64,000 nucleotides of DNA from the NCBI RefSeq assembly GCF_900102965.1, contig NZ_FNGM01000015.1:1-64000 (forward strand). Direction: 5' to 3'. Shown here one piece after another: positions 17,485 through 26,941 of the stretch (position 1 is its first letter; each line of letters starts with the position of its first letter). The position numbers and the translations under genes are program-made. Below the pieces are notes generated by a model, which was given only the letters and a program-made list of their open reading frames with translations, was not told the DNA's origin and did not search any database. This DNA is from Paenibacillus jilunlii. Its GTDB lineage: Bacteria > Bacillota > Bacilli > Paenibacillales > Paenibacillaceae.

Positions 17485-19191
17485 ATGAAGCCAGAAAAAA
17501 ACCGGTTGATTGTTTCTTCCATATTGGCACTGACTTTAGCGTCGACACTCGCGGGGTGCAGCGGAAATAACGGCCCTGCTGCCGGCAAGGGAAACAATGC
17601 GGGAGATTCTTCATCCGGGACAGAGTTAAAACCGGTCACGCTTACTTATTTTTCGGAAGATTCCAGCACAAACTGGAATAACATGAAGGATGAAGTCGGA
17701 AAGATTATTACGGAAAAAACCGGAGTGACCCTGGATGCTGAGTTTGCCGTCGGTGATCCGGTGCAAAAAATCTCCTTGATTGCCGCGACAGGCAACTATC
17801 CGGATCTGATCGCCGCTAAGGCGGATGTCGGTAAGCTTGTCGACGCCGGAGCTGTTATCGACTTGACGGAATTGATCGACAAGCACGCACCGAATATCAA
17901 AAAAATGTTAGGAGATAAGCTTGTCCGGACCAAATACAGCCTGGAGGATCAATCGATTTACTCCATTCCAACCTGGTCCGCCGTTGATGAGAAGAAATTC
18001 AAAGCCGACGGAGGATTTGAACTTCAGCACCGTGTCGTTAAAGAGGCCGGTTATCCGGAAATAAAGACGGTCAAGGATTTTGAAAAAGTCATTCAGGATT
18101 ATATCACCAAGCATCCTACGGACGAAAACGGCAATAAAAATGTCGGGCTTTCGCTGAATGGGGACGATTGGCATATGTACCAGGTCACTAATGCAGGATT
18201 CCAGACAACCGGAGGGCCTGACGACGGCGAATATTACATTGATCAAGAAACACATCAGGCGACTTATCATTTCCGCCGTCCGGAGGAAAAAGAATATTTC
18301 CGCTGGTTGAATCACATGAACAACATCGGGCTGCTTGATCCGGAAAGCTTTGTGCAAAAGACCGACCAGTTCAAGGCTAAAGTGGCTTCGGGCCGGGTCC
18401 TCGGCTTGGCTGATCCGGAATGGGATTATGGTGACGCACAGAATGCGCTGAAGGCTGCAGGAAAGGTCGATCAGACTTATGGTCATTATCCGGTTACCCT
18501 GAGTAAAGAATACAAGGATACCAGCTTCTGGCCGGCCGGCTTTGACGGAGGGTACGGAATCTCGATCTCCAGCAAGTGTAAAGACCCGGTACGTGCCATT
18601 CAATTCCTCGACTTCCTTGCATCGGAAGAGGGGCAAATTCTGAACAACTGGGGAATTGAAGGAAAACACTATACGGTTGAAGGCGGCAAACGGGTAGTTA
18701 TACCAGCTGTACAGGAACGCATGGACAATGACAACGCGGCTTTCCAAAAAGAAGCGGGTGTTGGACTTTACTGGAATATGATGGTCCACTATGGGGACGG
18801 GATTAAAGATTCAACCGGGAACTATTTCACACGCAGTTATCCTGAGCAGTTGACAGCGAGTTACAGTGAACCGGAGAAGGAAACCCTGAAGGCTTACGGT
18901 GCGGAACATTGGAAAGATCTTTTTCCTGCAGAAGAGGAATTTGAACCAAGAGCTTACGGTGCAGCCTACACGATGTCACTCGCCAGTGACGATCCTGCTG
19001 TGATCCTGGGGGCTAAAATGAAGGATATTACCTGGAAGCGGATACCTGAAGCAGTGATGTCCAAGCCGGAGGAATTTGATGCAATTTGGGACGCCTATAT
19101 GGCAGACCTGGATAAGGCCGGAGTTAAGGAAATGGAAGAAGCTTATACCGAGCATATCCAAAACCGTATTGAGCTGTGGTCCACTAAGTAG
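17485..19191 (+). CDS. Extracellular solute-binding lipoprotein, LplA type
   Basis: A 568-aa sugar-binding lipoprotein. The type II signal peptide ends in the lipobox LAGC (Cys about residue 24), followed by a Gly/Asn/Ser-rich linker. The mature part is a two-lobe family 1-like binding protein, longer than classical MalE and matching the LplA/YtcQ group (500-570 aa). It should capture the oligosaccharide outside the membrane and hand it to the two permeases upstream. AGGGGG lies about 8 bases before the ATG. With GH26 mannanases directly downstream, mannan or galactomannan oligosaccharides are the most likely ligand; this is inferred from context. Confidence 0.92.
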   Translation: MKPEKNRLIVSSILALTLASTLAGCSGNNGPAAGKGNNAGDSSSGTELKPVTLTYFSEDSSTNWNNMKDEVGKIITEKTGVTLDAEFAVGDPVQKISLIAATGNYPDLIAAKADVGKLVDAGAVIDLTELIDKHAPNIKKMLGDKLVRTKYSLEDQSIYSIPTWSAVDEKKFKADGGFELQHRVVKEAGYPEIKTVKDFEKVIQDYITKHPTDENGNKNVGLSLNGDDWHMYQVTNAGFQTTGGPDDGEYYIDQETHQATYHFRRPEEKEYFRWLNHMNNIGLLDPESFVQKTDQFKAKVASGRVLGLADPEWDYGDAQNALKAAGKVDQTYGHYPVTLSKEYKDTSFWPAGFDGGYGISISSKCKDPVRAIQFLDFLASEEGQILNNWGIEGKHYTVEGGKRVVIPAVQERMDNDNAAFQKEAGVGLYWNMMVHYGDGIKDSTGNYFTRSYPEQLTASYSEPEKETLKAYGAEHWKDLFPAEEEFEPRAYGAAYTMSLASDDPAVILGAKMKDITWKRIPEAVMSKPEEFDAIWDAYMADLDKAGVKEMEEAYTEHIQNRIELWSTK

Positions 19192-19206
19192 GTTGTTTGC
19201 TCCAGC

Positions 19207-19252
19207 GGGCTCGTTTCCAACTTTATTTAGAACGGAAACGGGCCCATTTTTA
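19207..19252 (+). terminator. Rho-independent terminator of the importer operon
   Basis: The stem GGGCTCGTTTCC with GGAAACGGGCCC, followed by ATTTTTAAT, lies 16 bases after the lipoprotein stop. It ends the kinase-regulator-importer transcript. Confidence 0.88.
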
Positions 19253-19303
19253 ATGAAATAAATAATTAGACACAAACGTGTGAGAGAGAATTTACGATGG
19301 TTA

Positions 19304-19317
19304 TGTAAGCGCTCTAT
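19304..19317 (+). promoter_or_regulatory. Putative catabolite-responsive element (cre) before the mannanase
   Basis: TGTAAGCGCTCTAT matches the CcpA cre consensus TGWAARCGYTWNCW at 12 of 14 positions. It lies about 50 bases before the mannanase start, fitting glucose repression. It is a sequence match only. Confidence 0.45.
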
Positions 19318-19366
19318 CTTGTGATAAACACCGTACTGCTATCAAGATTTGCTAGGAGGTAAGTAG

Positions 19367-22300
19367 ATGCGGTTGAAAACCAAAAGAAGTCTATTAGGCT
19401 CGCTGTGTTTAATTATGTTGTTTTCTATGTTATCAAATGTTGGAGCGAACGGCGCAAAGGCTGCTGCTTTCACAGGCATCTCAGACATTGTTTATAATTC
19501 CCAGGGAGGGATGATGGGAGATCGGCGGACGGATACTGATCAAATGAGCGTCATAAAGGTCACTTATGCAGAGGCAGTATTAAATGGGTATGGCATCGAG
19601 AAACGGGGTCCTGTCTATGAGGATAAGGATCGGCTCTACGATGGCGAGGGCTATCTCTCTTTCTTTTTCGCGGAAGATGCTTCCTTTCCGGATGAAGCCG
19701 GAAATGCAACCTTTACGGTGGATGCCGCAGAGGCCGGATTGTACAAGATGAGTATAGGCTACTATATTCCTGAAGGTTATGGCGGAAAGGCAACCGGTAT
19801 ACAAGTTAATGGCATAGGCACCGGGGAGCTAATGTTGGATGCACCTGCTGCAGGTACCGTACGGGCTGAAAAAATGGTGAGCAAAGTGCTGTTGAACGCT
19901 GGCAAAAATTCGATTAAGGTTACACGGGGCTGGGGCTACTATGGAATCGAGCATATCAAGCTGGAACCGGCCAAAGACCAGCCGGCTGGAAGCCTGCTTG
20001 AGGCAGAGGACGGCGTGATGAGCGGCGGTGTCTCGATAGGTGCCTCAGAGGAAGGATACTCAGGTGAAGGATACGTGACCTTTCAGCAGTCGGGATCGCT
20101 TGCTTTGACTTACAAAACTCCTTTGGCAGGGACATATGACATTTTTGTAGGTTACAGTGCACCAAACGGGGAGAAGAAGACCAGTATAGTCTTGAACGGG
20201 CATACTTCGGAGATTACACTGCCGGAGACCACCGGCTTTATTGAAATCCCTGCCGGGAAAGCCTGGATGAATCAGGGCGATAATACCATCGTGTTTCAGG
20301 CTAACTGGGGCTGGTACAATATCGATTACGTCAAATTGACAGCTGCCGCCAAGCCGGAGCAACGAGAGGTGGCAAGCACATTAATTAATCCGGATGCAAC
20401 GTCCGAAGCACGGGCACTCATGAACTTTATGGATAGCCAGTATGGCCAAAAGATTATCTCGGGGCAGCAAACGTCTGAGGACGCAGAGTGGATCGGTCAG
20501 GAGACTGGAAAATACCCGGCAATACTCGCCACCGACTTGATGGACTATTCCCCCTCGCGTGTTGAGAACGGCGCCTCGTCAACTGAAATCGAGAAAATGA
20601 TCGCCTGGTACAACCGGGGCGGTATTGTGTCCCTGTGCTGGCACTGGAATGCGCCAAAGGGGATTGGAGGAGAGGAGCCAGGTTACGAATGGTGGAGAGG
20701 CTTCTACACGGAGTTTACAACCTTTGATGTGGAATATGCGCTCGACCATCCGGATTCGGAGGATTATCATTTGCTCATCCGGGATATCGATGAAATCGCA
20801 GCTCAGTTAAAACGCCTGCAGAATGCAGGTGTTCCGGTGTTATGGCGGCCGCTTCATGAGGCGGAAGGCGGTTGGTTCTGGTGGGGAGCTAAAGGGCCTG
20901 AGCCGGCGAAGCGATTATGGAGACTGATGGTTGACCGTTTGACCAACTATCACCGCCTAAACAACCTGGTTTGGGTATGGAACTCCGAGAATCCGGAATG
21001 GTATCCGGGAGATGATGTGGTAGATATCGCCAGTGCCGATATTTACAATCCTGCAGGTGACTATAACCCCAGCATCGCAAAGTATGAGAAGCTGGTATCC
21101 CTGGTGAACGGCAAAAAGGTAATCGGACTGGCGGAAAACGGGCCTATCCCTGATCCGGAAATGCTGCAGGCTTATGGCGCCGACTGGAGCTTCTTCACCA
21201 CCTGGACCGGTAACTTTATCAAGGATGGAACTACCAACTCTGCTGAACATTTGCAGAGAATCTATAAGCACGACTATGTCCTCACTCTTGATGAACTTCC
21301 GGCTGACCTGTACTCCTCACTAAAGTATGAGGCAGAGAAAGGAGAACTCACAGGATTAGTGATAAGTGATGAGCAGGGTGTATACTCGGGAAGCGGTTAT
21401 GTTACAGGGATGGATGCTCAAGGGGGAAGGCTGCGGATTAAAGCCAATGCGTCACCAGGTACTTACTCACTGCTGATTCGTTATAAGACGGACAATGTGC
21501 AGACAAAGAATAGCATTTCGGTAAATGGCGCTGCTGCGGTTGAATATACGTTTGCAGATACAGCCGAGTGGACAGATACGGTAACCGGACCTTACATTCT
21601 GCAAAAAGGAGAGAATACGGTTGATATCATCAGCGCCGAAGGCGGAACAGATATTGATTATATTAAGTTAACGCGTCTTATGCCGTCTGCTGAAACCGTG
21701 TCCGAAGCCAGCAGTTCCGGAAGCAAAGGGAACAGCGGGATTACGCATAGTTTTGGACCGCAGCGTATCGAGGTGGATGGGGCAGAACTGATTGCCGCGC
21801 TGAAGAAACAGATTGGCTATCCTGCTGAATCGCAGTTGTTTGTGATTAATGCTGCCGGCAGTGAAGTTACAGAGTTCAGCTTCCCGGCGTCGGCTCTAGC
21901 ACAAGCAGCTGCCATCACTCCAAAAGCAAGAATTGTAATTCAATCGGATACGGGGTCATACAGTCTCCCGGTTACGCTCGCCGATGTTGACGCAATTTCC
22001 GGCCGGTTGGGGGCGGAGGCTGATAAAATTCATATTTTGGTCAACCTGAGGAAGCTCACCAACAGTCAAGCCAGGGAAATCCGCATACAGGCAAAGGGCC
22101 CAGGCGCCCGGTTAGACAGTGACATGTATGAATTCAGCGTCTTTGCAATTTCGGACGCAAGCTCCGTCCAAATCAACCATTTTGGCAGCAGGTATGTATC
22201 CCACACAATTACAATTCCCCAGGTAGCGGGCAACGGATTAACAGCCGTAAGGGTCGATCCGGCCACAGGAGAGCTGTCGTTTATTCCAGCTGTATTCAAT

Positions 22301-22936
22301 ACATCACCAGATGGCAAAACGGTTGTAACGATCAAGCGGAACGGCAGCGGTATTTATACCATAGGTCAGTTTAACCGAACGTTTGACGATCTCGGCAGCC
22401 ACTGGGCCAAGAAGGATATCGAATTCATGGCGAATAAATTGCTTGTTCATGGAACCGATGACCATCACTTTGCCCCGAACCGGTTAATTACGCGGGCTGA
22501 ATTTACAATGCTAATAACCAGAGCGCTGGGTTTCACCACTCCATCGAGAGCAGTCAAATTCTCTGATGTTCCGGTAACAAAGTGGTACGCGGAGGCGATT
22601 GGGGCTGCCGGTGAATCGGGTTTAATTACCGGATTTTCGGACGGGACCTTCCGGCCGGACGCTTTGATTACACGTGAGCAAATGGCGGTTCTGATTGTTC
22701 GCGCTGCAGCAATCGCAGGTCAAAACGCGGCAGCGGCACATGATGTCCTGGGACAGTTCCATGACTCGTCTTCTATTAGTAATTGGGCAGCGGATAGCGT
22801 TAATGAAGCGTTGGCTGCGGGGCTTGTACAGGGCTTGGCTGATGATCAGTTTGCAGCCAAGGTTTGGGTAGACCGCGCACAAGCCGCCGTCGTGATAAAG
22901 CGTTTACTGAATTACTTGAATTTTATAAACTCCTAA
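19367..22936 (+). CDS. SLH-anchored GH26 beta-mannanase with carbohydrate-binding modules
   Basis: A 1189-aa surface enzyme that hydrolyses beta-1,4-mannan. A signal peptide is followed by two CBM35/CBM6-like modules (about 60-195 and 210-330) and the GH26 catalytic domain (about 335-635). That domain has acid/base E498 in WRPLHEAEGGWFWWG and nucleophile E590 in IGLAENG. A third CBM35-like module (about 655-770), a region of unknown fold (about 785-1000) and three SLH domains (about 1005-1189) follow. GGAGG lies 7 bases before the ATG. It has its own promoter region with a cre-like site and a strong terminator downstream. The SLH domains place it on the cell wall, feeding oligosaccharides to the importer upstream. 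Confidence 0.92.
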   Translation: MRLKTKRSLLGSLCLIMLFSMLSNVGANGAKAAAFTGISDIVYNSQGGMMGDRRTDTDQMSVIKVTYAEAVLNGYGIEKRGPVYEDKDRLYDGEGYLSFFFAEDASFPDEAGNATFTVDAAEAGLYKMSIGYYIPEGYGGKATGIQVNGIGTGELMLDAPAAGTVRAEKMVSKVLLNAGKNSIKVTRGWGYYGIEHIKLEPAKDQPAGSLLEAEDGVMSGGVSIGASEEGYSGEGYVTFQQSGSLALTYKTPLAGTYDIFVGYSAPNGEKKTSIVLNGHTSEITLPETTGFIEIPAGKAWMNQGDNTIVFQANWGWYNIDYVKLTAAAKPEQREVASTLINPDATSEARALMNFMDSQYGQKIISGQQTSEDAEWIGQETGKYPAILATDLMDYSPSRVENGASSTEIEKMIAWYNRGGIVSLCWHWNAPKGIGGEEPGYEWWRGFYTEFTTFDVEYALDHPDSEDYHLLIRDIDEIAAQLKRLQNAGVPVLWRPLHEAEGGWFWWGAKGPEPAKRLWRLMVDRLTNYHRLNNLVWVWNSENPEWYPGDDVVDIASADIYNPAGDYNPSIAKYEKLVSLVNGKKVIGLAENGPIPDPEMLQAYGADWSFFTTWTGNFIKDGTTNSAEHLQRIYKHDYVLTLDELPADLYSSLKYEAEKGELTGLVISDEQGVYSGSGYVTGMDAQGGRLRIKANASPGTYSLLIRYKTDNVQTKNSISVNGAAAVEYTFADTAEWTDTVTGPYILQKGENTVDIISAEGGTDIDYIKLTRLMPSAETVSEASSSGSKGNSGITHSFGPQRIEVDGAELIAALKKQIGYPAESQLFVINAAGSEVTEFSFPASALAQAAAITPKARIVIQSDTGSYSLPVTLADVDAISGRLGAEADKIHILVNLRKLTNSQAREIRIQAKGPGARLDSDMYEFSVFAISDASSVQINHFGSRYVSHTITIPQVAGNGLTAVRVDPATGELSFIPAVFNTSPDGKTVVTIKRNGSGIYTIGQFNRTFDDLGSHWAKKDIEFMANKLLVHGTDDHHFAPNRLITRAEFTMLITRALGFTTPSRAVKFSDVPVTKWYAEAIGAAGESGLITGFSDGTFRPDALITREQMAVLIVRAAAIAGQNAAAAHDVLGQFHDSSSISNWAADSVNEALAAGLVQGLADDQFAAKVWVDRAQAAVVIKRLLNYLNFINS

Positions 22937-22980
22937 TATATCTATATCAAGATGATTTGCCTATCAGTTCTAATACATGA

Positions 22981-23029
22981 CACACGACTGGGACACCCTT
23001 TCCAGATACGGTTCCAGTCGTGTGATTTT
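22981..23029 (+). terminator. Rho-independent terminator of the mannanase gene
   Basis: A perfect 11-bp stem CACACGACTGG with CCAGTCGTGTG, followed by ATTTT, lies 44 bases after the stop. It overlaps the N-terminal extension of the next reading frame, which supports the later start at 23049. Confidence 0.88.
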
Positions 23030-23048
23030 AATGATTGGAGTCTCGGAA

Positions 23049-24023
23049 ATGAACAAATTTATTAATGCTACACCCTGCAATCCAAACGCAATTGAGGAAG
23101 TCAAAAATGTTCTCCGTTATTTAAGCGAATTGTCCGGTAAGGGGATCATTACCGGACAACACACCCAAACTACCGTACAGAAGGAACTGCGGTATATCAA
23201 AGACATAACCGGGAAACTGCCGGCCTTATGCGGCTTTGAGCTTCTCGCATATTCCCCTAACATCAACTACGGGGATGCCGGCGAAGCTTGTTTAATGGAG
23301 GTAGAGGAAAATAAAAATACGCTGGACAATGCATGGGACTGGGCGTTAAACAAGCGTGGGCTGATAACCTTTACCTGGCACTGGTTCTCACCGTTTGGCA
23401 GCAGGGACAAAGGGTTCTATACTGAGAACACCACGTTTGACGCTTCCCGGGCAATTATCGGAGGAACAGAAGAGAATAAGATGCTAATTGCTGACATGGA
23501 TCATATGGCAGCATTGCTAAAACCTTTCTGCGAGCAGCGGATTCCGGTGTTATGGCGTCCCTTCCACGAATCCGAGGGGGACTGGTTCTGGTGGGGAGCC
23601 AAAGGGCCGGAAGTTGCCAAACAGCTCTATCGTATAATGTATGAGCGGTATACGAATCATCATGGTTTGAATAACCTCATATGGGTCTGGAATTCTCCGC
23701 TTCCGGAAGGATATGTGGGCGACGATGTCTGTGACGTTATTTCCCTGGATTTGTATCCTCCTAAACATACCCATACTGATTTATCGATAGAATACAACGA
23801 GTTGGTGAGAATTACGCCGGCCAATAAGCTGACGGCACTGGGGGAGATTGGTGTGGTCCCGAGCCTCTCAATGCTGGCCGAGACGCGCATTCCCTGGGTT
23901 TGGTACATGATATGGTCCAATGATTACGGCGCATCCGGGGAATGGACGACAAATGAGGAGCTGCGGCGTGCATATGACCACCCCTATGCAGTTACATTAG
24001 ACCAACTGCCGCGGTTGTATTAA
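23049..24023 (+). CDS. GH26 family glycoside hydrolase, no signal peptide (likely cytoplasmic)
   Basis: A 324-aa single-domain GH26 enzyme. E174 in WRPFHESEGDWFWWGAKG is the acid/base and E266 in LGEIG is the likely nucleophile. The start is ATG 23049 with GGAG 8 bases upstream, after the hairpin at 22981-23029; an upstream ATG at 22977 would lie in that hairpin. There is no signal peptide or anchor, so it probably works inside the cell on imported manno-oligosaccharides. It shares the catalytic motif blocks of the surface GH26 just upstream, so duplication followed by relocation is likely. Its activity could be mannanase, mannobiohydrolase or another GH26 specificity. A strong terminator follows. 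Confidence 0.88.
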   Translation: MNKFINATPCNPNAIEEVKNVLRYLSELSGKGIITGQHTQTTVQKELRYIKDITGKLPALCGFELLAYSPNINYGDAGEACLMEVEENKNTLDNAWDWALNKRGLITFTWHWFSPFGSRDKGFYTENTTFDASRAIIGGTEENKMLIADMDHMAALLKPFCEQRIPVLWRPFHESEGDWFWWGAKGPEVAKQLYRIMYERYTNHHGLNNLIWVWNSPLPEGYVGDDVCDVISLDLYPPKHTHTDLSIEYNELVRITPANKLTALGEIGVVPSLSMLAETRIPWVWYMIWSNDYGASGEWTTNEELRRAYDHPYAVTLDQLPRLY

Positions 24024-24091
24024 GGGACAATAACCCCGAAGTCCACCAGGGTGTGGTGAACAAAAGTTCATAGTTCTACCCTTCAGAAACT

Positions 24092-24132
24092 GCCGCTTCA
24101 CTTCCTAAGGGAAATGAAGCGGCGTTTTTTTT
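24092..24132 (+). terminator. Rho-independent terminator of the second GH26 gene
   Basis: The stem GCCGCTTCA with TGAAGCGGC is followed by a run of eight T after one G. It closes the mannan region. Confidence 0.93.
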
Positions 24133-24237
24133 GGGGTATACACCCGTTGTTCAGGATGGAGACGGAAACACAAAAAAATGTCACGCAACAGGGGGCTCAA
24201 GTGTTATACCTGTATTGATAGCAGAAAGGAGACAGTT

Positions 24238-24795
24238 GTGGATTCTATAGAAGAGAAGATAAAGCGGATACAAGCGGGAGAGGTCTATCTTTTTTCAGAT
24301 ATTATCAGACTCTACCAGCAACGGATTTATGTCTACTGCTTTCGTTTGCTGAACAGCAGGGAAGAGGCGGAGGATGCGGTTCAGGACATCTTCATTAAGG
24401 CTTATCAGAACATCTGGGATTTCAAACTGCAGGCTAATTTTACCTCGTGGCTTTATAGGGTGTCCTATCATCATTGCTTAAACCAACTGCGGCGGCAAAA
24501 GTTCCAGAATCAGCTGCGAAGGCTGCTCAGACAGGATGTAACGGCTAAGAGCGCGGAACAAGTGGTAGAGAACCGGCTGTTCAGCGAGTCTGTCGCCGCA
24601 GCCCTGCAGAAGCTTAGCATCGAGGAACGGAATCTGGTGATTTTGCGCATTTTTGAAGATAAATCATTTGCGGAAATTGCTGAAATTCTGGGTAAAAGCA
24701 CGGTTACTGTAAGGAAACAGTACGAGCGTACAAGGAGCAAGCTGAGAGAATCCATTGTGAGGAGGGAGAAACAGTTATGTGCAAGGACGAATTGA
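24238..24795 (+). CDS. ECF-type RNA polymerase sigma factor
   Basis: A 185-aa sigma-70 family protein that redirects RNA polymerase to stress or signal-specific promoters. Region 2 is seen at about residues 20-85 (FSDIIRLYQQRIYVYCFRLL, EEAEDAVQDIFIKAYQNI, FTSWLYRVSYHHCLNQLRR). Region 4 is at about 120-170 (ERNLVILRIFEDKSFAEIAEILGKSTVTVRKQYERTR). The start is GTG 24238 because AAGGAG is 6 bases upstream; the longer frame to 24178 lacks a site. Its last 19 bases overlap the next gene, which is its likely anti-sigma factor. Target promoters cannot be told from the window. Confidence 0.93.
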   Translation: MDSIEEKIKRIQAGEVYLFSDIIRLYQQRIYVYCFRLLNSREEAEDAVQDIFIKAYQNIWDFKLQANFTSWLYRVSYHHCLNQLRRQKFQNQLRRLLRQDVTAKSAEQVVENRLFSESVAAALQKLSIEERNLVILRIFEDKSFAEIAEILGKSTVTVRKQYERTRSKLRESIVRREKQLCARTN

Positions 24796-25910
24796 CTTCT
24801 GACGAGTTATTTCTGAAGGAGGGAGATCATTCTGCCCAGCTTCCGCTGGTTGATGTTCATGATTCTGTAATGAAAGCCATCGGGCTTGGCAATGACCGCC
24901 TTATGATGGAGCATGCATCTCAGCTACAAGCGGGGAACACCCCAAATGTTATGCAGAGTATGGAACCGGTAGTCGAGGCAGAGCGATACCGCAAGCGAAC
25001 GTTGAGGCGGCATATGGGGAGATGGGCAGCGGCGCTGATCCTGATTGCCTTGCTCGGAGGCAGCTATTCCTTATTTATTGAAAGCCCTGGGCAAGCCGCT
25101 AAATTCCAGTATGAAGTGCTGCCCTACCAGCCGCTTGTGGTAACGGAGGAAGGGGGGCAGGTTGTAAGATCCAACAAACCAATATTCCTTTCGGAGAAAA
25201 AAATTCCCCAGAGGCAGGAAAGCAAAGAAGATAAGCTGTTTAGCGAAAAATATTCAGAGGCATACAAGGCTGTAGAAAAATTGCTGCTGCCCGAGGAGTT
25301 CGCTTCATACGTGCTCAGACAGGAAAAGGCCGGGGGTGAGCTTCCCGTGATTGGCGTTGTTAACCGCCTGATGTTATTTAATGACTATTCCAGCTATGTT
25401 GCCAAGGCAAAAAAGTACAAAGCACCGGATTTGAAACAGCCGGAGTATATGCCGGAAGGGTACGTTTTTGACCAGGCGGTGATTCGACCTTACTTTGAGA
25501 TTAAAGAAAAGGAATTGCTTGCCCTGACCGGTGGAATCAAGCTGGAAGGCGGCTACCGGGTCCCCTGGAGAAAAGAGCCTCTGGGTAGCATAAATTTTGA
25601 TAACTCGGGGTTGAGCTATAAAAAAGGTCAGGCTATAGTGAATATTTCGGTCAAACGCCTCAAGGAAAAAACCGGAATCATAGAAAGCTTGATGTGGACC
25701 AAAAATACAATCGTAGAGAACATCCTGGTCAACGGAACCCAACTGATCTATATGGATCACTCAAGAGACGGGAAAGTAAAATTGGGCTATAAATACAAAC
25801 TTGTCTGGGCGGACCCCGAACAACATATGTTATACAATTTGACTACCTCACCGGAGTCTTCCTTGACTAAAGAGGAGATTATCCATATTGCTGCCGGCAT
25901 GATGAACTAA
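24777..25910 (+). CDS. Membrane anti-sigma factor candidate with DUF4367-like C-terminal domain
   Basis: A 377-aa protein with a cytoplasmic N terminus of about 80 residues and one transmembrane segment (about 82-100, WAAALILIALLGGSYSLFI). A large outer domain ends in a DUF4367-like pattern (SLTKEEIIHIAAGMM). GGAGGG lies 10 bases before the ATG, inside the sigma gene, and the genes overlap by 19 bases, so they are translationally coupled. Gene order and topology are those of sigma/anti-sigma pairs: the N terminus would hold the sigma factor and the outer domain would sense a signal. No classical zinc-binding HxxxCxxC motif is seen. The similarity to DUF4367 is read by eye. Confidence 0.75.
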   Translation: MCKDELTSDELFLKEGDHSAQLPLVDVHDSVMKAIGLGNDRLMMEHASQLQAGNTPNVMQSMEPVVEAERYRKRTLRRHMGRWAAALILIALLGGSYSLFIESPGQAAKFQYEVLPYQPLVVTEEGGQVVRSNKPIFLSEKKIPQRQESKEDKLFSEKYSEAYKAVEKLLLPEEFASYVLRQEKAGGELPVIGVVNRLMLFNDYSSYVAKAKKYKAPDLKQPEYMPEGYVFDQAVIRPYFEIKEKELLALTGGIKLEGGYRVPWRKEPLGSINFDNSGLSYKKGQAIVNISVKRLKEKTGIIESLMWTKNTIVENILVNGTQLIYMDHSRDGKVKLGYKYKLVWADPEQHMLYNLTTSPESSLTKEEIIHIAAGMMN

Positions 25911-26001
25911 GAGCCAAAGGTAGAAATAAAGATGTCAAGAATACAGCAGCATATATGTTCTATAAGGGACTTACACAACCAGGAAGGTGGTATTTAAAAA
26001 T

Positions 26002-26874
26002 ATGCATTATAGAAAAGCGCTCATCGCTATGGCCAGTACGGCCCTGCTGTTTGGCTTAGGGTACGGCCCCGCGGGTGAGGCTGCCGCTGAGAATTCCAGT
26101 GCTCCGTCTGCGGCAAAACCCGCCATCAAGGCGGAATTCACAACTATAGCCCAGACCAGCGAAGCCTCTGCGAAAGCGAAAGCGGAGCAAGAAATGAAGA
26201 AATTCAAGAATCTCAAAGATATGGAAAAGAAAGCATTAAGTGAAAAGTTTAAGCCCGGAGAAATCAGATATGTGTATATCAATGATAAGGAATATCAAGC
26301 CAGTTCTGCCGGATCATCCATTTCGGGTGCAACGTATTCAATTAGGTATAATACGTACAATGAATACGTGGAGAAGTATGCTGCGGGCAATACCTCCATG
26401 CCGCTGCGGCTGCAGCAGGCCCCGGAAGGCTATAACTTTTTCATGGCAAATATTACTCCATATATGACGCAAAAAGAACAGAATAAGATATACCAGCAAG
26501 TGATCGCTGAGGGGAAGGCATCAGGCAAAAAAATATATGTCAAGAAGCTGCAGGAGAAGCGTACTGCTATAAACATAATCTATAAAATGGCCACAGAGAA
26601 GAACGGAATAACAGGAGTTCTCGGCATCGTTGCCGAACCTGCAGGACCCAATGACAAGACGGTTGAATCCGAGCCGGCAACGGCGCAGTCGGAGAAGCTT
26701 GAGGTGGGCGGCCAAGAGGTGATGTACACAGTTATAGATAAAATGGAGTACAAGTCGGTAGCATGGATGAATCCGCAGACCCGCGTCAATTACATTATCC
26801 GGGAAACCCGCGGGCATCTGTCCAAGGAGGAATTGCTTGCTTTGGCAGGGCAGATTATTGAAGCCTCGGCCTAG
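26002..26874 (+). CDS. Secreted protein with DUF4367-like C terminus, ECF-operon partner
   Basis: A 290-aa exported protein with no firm family. The signal peptide (YRKALIAMASTALLFGLG) is cut near AAA. A charged helical stretch (about 50-80) and a C-terminal domain follow. Its end (W-x-P-x-T-R-V-N-Y-I-I, then LSKEELLALAGQIIE) resembles the last 60 residues of the anti-sigma candidate upstream. The start is ATG 26002, 11 bases after AAGGTGG; the GTG at 25987 overlaps that site. It lies 91 bases downstream of the anti-sigma gene on the same strand. The shared C-terminal pattern suggests a paralogous outer domain that may take part in signal sensing or competition. Function is not known. Confidence 0.65.
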   Translation: MHYRKALIAMASTALLFGLGYGPAGEAAAENSSAPSAAKPAIKAEFTTIAQTSEASAKAKAEQEMKKFKNLKDMEKKALSEKFKPGEIRYVYINDKEYQASSAGSSISGATYSIRYNTYNEYVEKYAAGNTSMPLRLQQAPEGYNFFMANITPYMTQKEQNKIYQQVIAEGKASGKKIYVKKLQEKRTAINIIYKMATEKNGITGVLGIVAEPAGPNDKTVESEPATAQSEKLEVGGQEVMYTVIDKMEYKSVAWMNPQTRVNYIIRETRGHLSKEELLALAGQIIEASA

Positions 26875-26904
26875 GGACGGATGAAGAAATATATTTAATA
26901 AGGA

Positions 26905-26930
26905 GAGCCTGCATAAGCAGGCTCTTTGTT
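26905..26930. terminator. Terminator between convergent genes
   Basis: The stem GAGCCTGC with GCAGGCTC and a 4-base loop, followed by TTTGTTG, lies between the secreted protein gene and the convergent beta-propeller gene. Confidence 0.8.
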
Positions 26931-26941
26931 GTGGCCTCCCC

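Noticed and set aside
22977..23048. N-terminal extension of the second GH26 gene
   Set aside because: It overlaps a strong terminator hairpin with a T-run. ATG 23049 has a GGAG site and fits the family.
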